Source of the DNA: Frankiaceae bacterium
GTDB lineage: Bacteria > Actinomycetota > Actinomycetes > BP-191
Length of the DNA stretch: 44,005 bases
Assembly (NCBI GenBank): GCA_030840645.1
Contig: JAVEEC010000112.1
Location: 1-44,005, forward strand
Direction: 5' to 3'
In this document: positions 40,324-44,005 of the stretch, in pieces
How the letters are laid out: each line of letters opens with the position of its first letter
Numbering within the stretch: the first letter of the stretch is position 1
Notes under the pieces: generated by a model
The model's input: only the letters and a program-made list of their open reading frames with translations
The model's database searches: none
What the model was told of the DNA's origin: nothing
Program-made: the position numbers and the translations under genes

Positions 40324-41047
40324 TCTCCGGACCGCGCTCGAACGGGTTGAACTCGTCGTCGACCGCGAACCGCTGCTCGCCCGCGTCGCCCGACGCCGCC
40401 GCCTCGGCGTGCGCGGCCGCGGCCGCCTCGGCGGCCTCGCGCGGCAGCTTCAGCGGCAGCGGGTCGCGGGGCGCCATGGCGTCGTTGCCGCGGACGACGA
40501 CGGTGTTGCGGAACGCCTCCTCCAGCGCCCGCCCCTGGGCCGGGTCGGTCGCGGCGGGCCCGGTGATCAGCCCGCGGAGGAACCACCGCGGCCCGTCGAC
40601 GCCGACGAACCGCGCCTGCGTCGTCTGCCCCGCCTCACCGGTGGGGATGCGGGCGAGCAGCTCGCGGCCGAACGCGCCGTCGACCTCGCGCGGGTCGCCG
40701 TTGTCGGCGCGCAGCGACTCGGCGATCTCCGTCCGCACGTCGTTCCAGATGCCCTCGCGGCGCGGCGCGGCGAACGCGTTGAGCTGGAGGTGCCCCGCCT
40801 TGTGCACGACGATCGCGCTGACGACGTGGCCCTCGGGGCTGACGTCGACGCGGATCTCGGTGTCCGGGGCGGCGCCGACGCGGATGCCGCCGAGGTCGAG
40901 GCGGCCCTGCTCGTCGTCCTCGGGCAGGTCCGCGAGGTCGTACGGGCCGGTCGTCACGACGACCGGTGCGGGCGGGAGCTTGGCCGCCTCCTCGACGACC
41001 GGAGCCTCGGGCTCGTCGTCGCTGCTCTTCTTCCGTCCGAACGCCAC
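40307..41047 (-). CDS. DUF3710 family protein
   Basis: A 246-residue protein: a basic/acidic start (MAFGRKKSSDDEPEAP), then GPYDLADLPEDDEQGRLDLGGIRV, VVHKAGHLQLNAFAAPRREGIWNDVR, QARFVGVDGPRWFLRGLITGPAATDP and FRNTVVVRGNDAMAPRDPLPLKLP. This is the DUF3710 pattern found next to dut in actinobacteria (Rv2696c type, from memory). No activity is established. GTG 41047 has GGAGG 9 bp upstream. It lies 16 bp after dut on the same strand. Confidence 0.87.
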   Translation of the reverse strand: MAFGRKKSSDDEPEAPVVEEAAKLPPAPVVVTTGPYDLADLPEDDEQGRLDLGGIRVGAAPDTEIRVDVSPEGHVVSAIVVHKAGHLQLNAFAAPRREGIWNDVRTEIAESLRADNGDPREVDGAFGRELLARIPTGEAGQTTQARFVGVDGPRWFLRGLITGPAATDPAQGRALEEAFRNTVVVRGNDAMAPRDPLPLKLPREAAEAAAAAHAEAAASGDAGEQRFAVDDEFNPFERGPEITETR

Positions 41048-41063
41048 GGTCTCGATCCTCCGT

Positions 41064-41519
41064 CTACAGGCCCGTCGACCCGTGGCCACCAGCACCACGC
41101 GCCGACCCGGGCAGCTCGCCGACCTCGCGGAACGCGACCCGCTCCACGCGCTGCACGACGAGCTGCGCGATGCGCTCGCCGCGGTTCAACGCTACCGGCT
41201 CGCGCGGGTCGTGGTTGACGAGGATCACCTTGATCTCGCCCCGGTACCCGGCATCAACGGTTCCGGGGGCGTTGACGATCCCGAGCCCGCGGCTCGCCGC
41301 CAGGCCGCTGCGCGGGTGCACGAACGCCGCGTACCCCTCCGGCAGGGCCACCGCCACACCAGTCCCGACGACGGCGCGCTCGCCCGGCTGGATGGTCACG
41401 TCGACGGTCGTCACGAGGTCCGCGCCCGCGTCGCCCGGGTGCGCGTACGACGGCAGCGGGACGTCGGGGTCGAGGCGCACGATCTGCACGTCGGGGGGCT
41501 GGTTTGCGAGAACGCTCAC
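41064..41519 (-). CDS. dut: Deoxyuridine 5'-triphosphate nucleotidohydrolase
   Basis: A 151-residue trimeric-type dUTPase with all five motifs: [51 protein letters not shown] and [11 protein letters not shown]. It hydrolyses dUTP to dUMP, keeping uracil out of DNA. GTG 41519 starts 8 bp after TAGGGT. Its start codon is only 20 bp from the divergent SDR start. Confidence 0.96.
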   Translation of the reverse strand: MSVLANQPPDVQIVRLDPDVPLPSYAHPGDAGADLVTTVDVTIQPGERAVVGTGVAVALPEGYAAFVHPRSGLAASRGLGIVNAPGTVDAGYRGEIKVILVNHDPREPVALNRGERIAQLVVQRVERVAFREVGELPGSARGAGGHGSTGL

Positions 41520-41526
41520 GGGCGCA

Positions 41527-41533
41527 GACCCTA
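41527..41533. promoter_or_regulatory. Overlapping divergent -10 elements of dut and the SDR gene
   Basis: In the 20-bp gap between GTG 41519 (minus) and ATG 41540 (plus), GACCCTA holds TAGGGT on the minus strand (8 bp before dut) and GACCCT on the plus strand (7 bp before the SDR gene). Both transcripts would be leaderless and would compete for one site. Confidence 0.4.
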
Positions 41534-41539
41534 CTCACC

Positions 41540-42391
41540 ATGGGCCGCAGCGTCGTCGTGACAGGTGCCAACAGCGGGATCGGACTGGCCACGGCGGTGG
41601 AGCTGGCCAGGCACGGCTACGACGTGATCGGCACCGTGCGCTCCGACGCCAAGGGCGAGGTGCTCCGCGACGCGGCCCGCGAGGCCGGCGCCGTCGTCCG
41701 CCACGTCGTGTGCGACGTCGCCGACGCGGCGTCGACCGAGCAGGCGTTCAAAGAGGTGTTCGCGATGACGCCCGACGGTCTCTGGGCCGTCGTCAACAAC
41801 GCCGGGTACGCCATCGCCGCGCCGGTCGAGGAGACCTCCGACGACGACGCGCGGGCGATCTTCGAGACCAACGTCCTCGGCCCGGCCCGGGTCTGCCGGC
41901 TGGTGCTGCCCGGCATGCGCGAGCGCGGCACCGGCCGGATCGTCAACGTCTCCTCCATCGCCGGGCGGGTCGTGACACCGATGACCGGCTGGTACGCCGC
42001 GACGAAGCACGCGCTGGAAGCGCTCTCCGACGCGCTGCGCCAGGAGGTCGGCGGCTTCGGGGTGAAGGTCGTGCTGGTCGAGCCGGGGTCGTTCGGCACC
42101 GGCATCTGGGGTGGCGCGGACGACCGGATGGCGCCGGTCACGGACGGCCCGTACGCCCAGGCGTACGAGCGCGCACGGGCCGTCACGGGACGTTCCGGGT
42201 CCATGCCGGACCCGGTCTGGGTGGCGCGCACGATCCGGCTCGCCCTCGGGTCGAAGCACCCGCTGCCGCGCTACCTCGTCGGGGTCGACGCAATGGTGGG
42301 AACGGCGCTGGACGCGATCACGCCGACCGCGCTCGCCGACTACGTGAAGGCCGCGACGCTGGGGCTCCGCAAGGTGCCGTTCGTCGGCTAG
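41540..42391 (+). CDS. Short-chain dehydrogenase/reductase (SDR)
   Basis: A 283-residue classical SDR. The cofactor motif is TGANSGIG (residues 8-15), with VVNNAGYAI, the catalytic Ser in NVSSIAGRV and the Tyr/Lys in WYAATKHALEAL. It reduces or oxidises an unknown carbonyl or alcohol; Arg33 after strand 2 (GTVRSD) suggests NADP(H). ATG 41540 is chosen because the fold begins there and a -10-like hexamer lies 7 bp upstream. Its stop shares CTAG with the convergent peptidase gene. Confidence 0.88.
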   Translation: MGRSVVVTGANSGIGLATAVELARHGYDVIGTVRSDAKGEVLRDAAREAGAVVRHVVCDVADAASTEQAFKEVFAMTPDGLWAVVNNAGYAIAAPVEETSDDDARAIFETNVLGPARVCRLVLPGMRERGTGRIVNVSSIAGRVVTPMTGWYAATKHALEALSDALRQEVGGFGVKVVLVEPGSFGTGIWGGADDRMAPVTDGPYAQAYERARAVTGRSGSMPDPVWVARTIRLALGSKHPLPRYLVGVDAMVGTALDAITPTALADYVKAATLGLRKVPFVG

Positions 42392-43788
42392 GGCTTCGGC
42401 AGCGCACCGGTGTCGCGGAGGATCGTGAGGACGTTCGGGAACGCCGCGAACGCCCTCGCCAGGTCCGCGGGCGTCGCGACGCGGAACGCGTTCGCCGCGA
42501 CGTAGCAGCGGATGACGCCGTCGAACGCGGCAGCCCCGATCTCGTCGCGCGCGGACAGCAGCGCGGCCGCGCCCTTGGCGTAGACGATCGTGCCGTAGTC
42601 CCTGCGGTTGCGGTCCCAGTACGTCATCGGCGCGCCGACGTCGCCCCTCGCGTCGAGGGAGGCGAGGTCGCGGTCCTCCTCGTCGTTCGCGAGCTGTTCC
42701 GCGTACGTCGCGAACGCCTCGTCCAGCCACGGGTCGCGCGCCTGGTCGTCGCCCACCAGGCCGTAGAACCACTGGTGCGCGAGCTCGTGCGGCACGACCA
42801 GGTCGTACCGCCGCGAGCCGACGAACACGAACCCCGGGTACTCGACGCCGGCACCCCCGATTGCGTCCAGCGCGACGACGGTGAGCGACGGGAACGGGTA
42901 GGGCCCGAACCGCGTCGCGTGCGACCGCAGCGCGCTGGTGACGTTCTCCAGCACCGGACCGAACACCGCCTCGGCGTCGGTGCCGGTCGCCAGCTCCGCG
43001 GAGACCGCGACGAGGACGGGCACGCCGGCCACGCGTACCTGCCGGGTCTCGAACGGGCCGACGGCGACGGCGACGTCGCGCGCGAGGGCGTTGTGGAACC
43101 GCGACGAGGGACGGCCGTCCGGCGACGTCGGGGCTGGGGCGAGGTCGCTCGCCTCGCCGCCGAGGACGGTGTCACCGGCCGGCGCGGTCACCGTGACGTC
43201 GTAGTCCGCGACCTCGCTCGTCGCCGTCTCGCCGAGCACTCCGGCCGCGGGCTCGCGCGCCCACCCCGCGCCGCGGACCCACGCGAGCAGCGGGTGCCCG
43301 CTCGCCCACCACGCCGTCCGCGCGGTGTGGCCGTACCTGTCGGTGTCCGACCTGGGCAGCGTCAGCACGAAGTCGAGGTCGACCGTGATCGCGCGCCCGG
43401 CCGGCGACGGCGCGGGGAGCTTGAGCGAGAGGAGCGTGTCGCCCTCGGAGAGCGCCGGCGGCAACGACATCACGGTGACGTCGAGCCGGGCGCCGTTGGC
43501 GCGGGAGGCGGGGCCGTTCGGCCAGAGCCGGAACACCACCTCGGTCACCGGCAGGTCCGGCGTGAACACGACGTGCTCGGTACCGGTGACCCGCGCATGC
43601 GCGTCGTCGAGGTCGAACGCCAGCCGGATCACCGGCCGCTTCGGGTCGGGCTTCGCGTACGCCGTGTCGCACGCGGGCGCCGTTGCCGTCGGTGCGTGTG
43701 GTGGCGGCGACGGCGACGCCGCGCGGCGGACGCCGACGGTGCAGGCGGGGGCCGCGCAGACCAGCAGGACGGCGAGGGCGCGGCGCAC
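42388..43788 (-). CDS. Secreted M1-family zinc metallopeptidase
   Basis: A 466-residue protein counted from GTG 43788. It has a secretory or lipoprotein signal (MRRALAVLLVCAAPAC), an N-terminal beta-rich domain, then the M1 catalytic motif HELAHQW with zinc ligands His334, His338 and Glu357 (WLDEAFATYAE), spaced HExxH-x18-E. The exopeptidase GAMEN site reads GGAGVEYPG, keeping the glutamate. The usual large helical C-terminal domain is short. GTG 43788 is preferred over GTG 43815 because TACGGT ends 6 bp before it and the signal peptide then begins with MRR. It would trim peptides outside the cell. Confidence 0.87.
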   Translation of the reverse strand: MRRALAVLLVCAAPACTVGVRRAASPSPPPHAPTATAPACDTAYAKPDPKRPVIRLAFDLDDAHARVTGTEHVVFTPDLPVTEVVFRLWPNGPASRANGARLDVTVMSLPPALSEGDTLLSLKLPAPSPAGRAITVDLDFVLTLPRSDTDRYGHTARTAWWASGHPLLAWVRGAGWAREPAAGVLGETATSEVADYDVTVTAPAGDTVLGGEASDLAPAPTSPDGRPSSRFHNALARDVAVAVGPFETRQVRVAGVPVLVAVSAELATGTDAEAVFGPVLENVTSALRSHATRFGPYPFPSLTVVALDAIGGAGVEYPGFVFVGSRRYDLVVPHELAHQWFYGLVGDDQARDPWLDEAFATYAEQLANDEEDRDLASLDARGDVGAPMTYWDRNRRDYGTIVYAKGAAALLSARDEIGAAAFDGVIRCYVAANAFRVATPADLARAFAAFPNVLTILRDTGALPKP

Positions 43789-43794
43789 CCGGGA

Positions 43795-43800
43795 ACCGTA
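43795..43800 (-). promoter_or_regulatory. -10 element (TACGGT) of the M1 peptidase gene, leaderless type
   Basis: TACGGT on the minus strand is followed by 6 bases and GTG 43788. Confidence 0.4.
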
Positions 43801-43822
43801 CGGGGACGGGGTCACGAACGGG

Positions 43823-44005
43823 TCAAGAGCCGAGCACGGCTCGTTCCGCGAGGTCCAGCGGCAGCCGCCCGGACGCCGCGATCGCGTCGTGGAACTCCCG
43901 CAGCGTCCCGCGGCCCTCGGCGAGCCAGCGGTCGCGGATCCGCCTGATCTCCAGGGCGCCGGTGAGGTACGACGCCGCCTGGGTCGGCCACGCGCAGTAC
44001 CGCGC
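43823..44005 (-). CDS. C-terminal end of a DUF885 protein (cut by window edge)
   Basis: The last 60 codons are visible, ending at TGA 43823-43825. They contain AWPTQAASYLTGALEIRRIRD and LREFHDAIAASGRLPLDLAER, which fit the C-terminal end of DUF885 proteins, a family of predicted metallopeptidase-like enzymes. The rest lies beyond the right edge. Placement next to an M1 peptidase suggests linked peptide turnover (inference). Confidence 0.7.
   Translation of the reverse strand, partial: ARYCAWPTQAASYLTGALEIRRIRDRWLAEGRGTLREFHDAIAASGRLPLDLAERAVLGS

Noticed and set aside
1..44005. tRNA, rRNA, riboswitch or small RNA genes
   Set aside because: I saw no cloverleaf-like or conserved riboswitch sequence, and gaps are too short for most of them. 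A covariance-model scan was not possible here.

Overview
The window is about 44 kb of very GC-rich DNA with strong third-position G/C bias, many GTG starts and frequent 4-bp GTGA stop/start overlaps. The coproporphyrin-type haem genes (hemE, hemH, hemY, hemQ), ligC with a stand-alone LigD-type polymerase, DUF3000, DUF3710, paired TrkA (CeoB/CeoC) genes and DUF222-HNH protein point to a chromosomal segment of an actinomycete (Actinomycetota). I cannot assign a genus. No rRNA, tRNA, CRISPR array, insertion sequence or plasmid/phage gene was recognised, and no gap between genes exceeds 300 bases (the longest is about 200, at 18924-19122).

Layout. 1-1328: flotillin-type SPFH protein (cut by the left edge), NfeD-like OB protein and a PspA-like coiled-coil protein. 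1456-3986: three tandem paralogous secreted four-cysteine proteins facing an ECF sigma factor with a membrane/extracytoplasmic tail and a secreted six-cysteine protein. 4106-7552: ligC, a TIMP-like secreted protein, a thioesterase and a primase-polymerase. 7563-14378: the haem region, hemY-hemQ-small membrane peptide in one unit and EamA-hemE-hemH-EamA in another, separated by a DUF4349 lipoprotein. 14491-21602: DUF3000, a membrane GAF sensor/histidine kinase/subtilase operon divergent from a NarL-type regulator, RNase D and a GNAT enzyme. 21589-23570: an iron-box-controlled efeU-efeO-VOC operon. 23633-26874: fadA-fadB for beta-oxidation. 26937-32802: an unknown protein, a secreted two-repeat protein, dxs, DUF222-HNH, a lipoprotein and a small conserved protein. 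32799-37747: TRAM RNA methyltransferase, KimA-like K+ permease, ceoB-ceoC and an OB-fold protein. 37758-44005: split DipZ (ccdA plus thioredoxin/CBM-like protein), hydrolase, DUF3710, dut, SDR, M1 peptidase and the end of a DUF885 gene.

The order hemQ, hemY, hemE, DUF3000, RNase D, dxs, TRAM methyltransferase, permease, ceoB, ceoC, OB-fold, hydrolase, DUF3710, dut follows a backbone I know from Mycobacterium tuberculosis (roughly Rv2676c to Rv2697c, from memory). Most of the other genes look like insertions into that backbone.

Expression architecture is the most striking window-wide signal. At least eleven genes have a TAnnnT hexamer ending 6-8 bases before the start codon, the arrangement expected for leaderless mRNAs. 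All eight convergent gene pairs abut or overlap, leaving no room for ordinary intergenic terminators. The best candidates for something undescribed are the secreted-protein/tethered-sigma cluster at 1456-3986, the NSWSA-repeat subtilase with its sensor operon, the haem operon flanked by two EamA transporters, and the 26-bp stop/restart repeat between efeO and the VOC gene.
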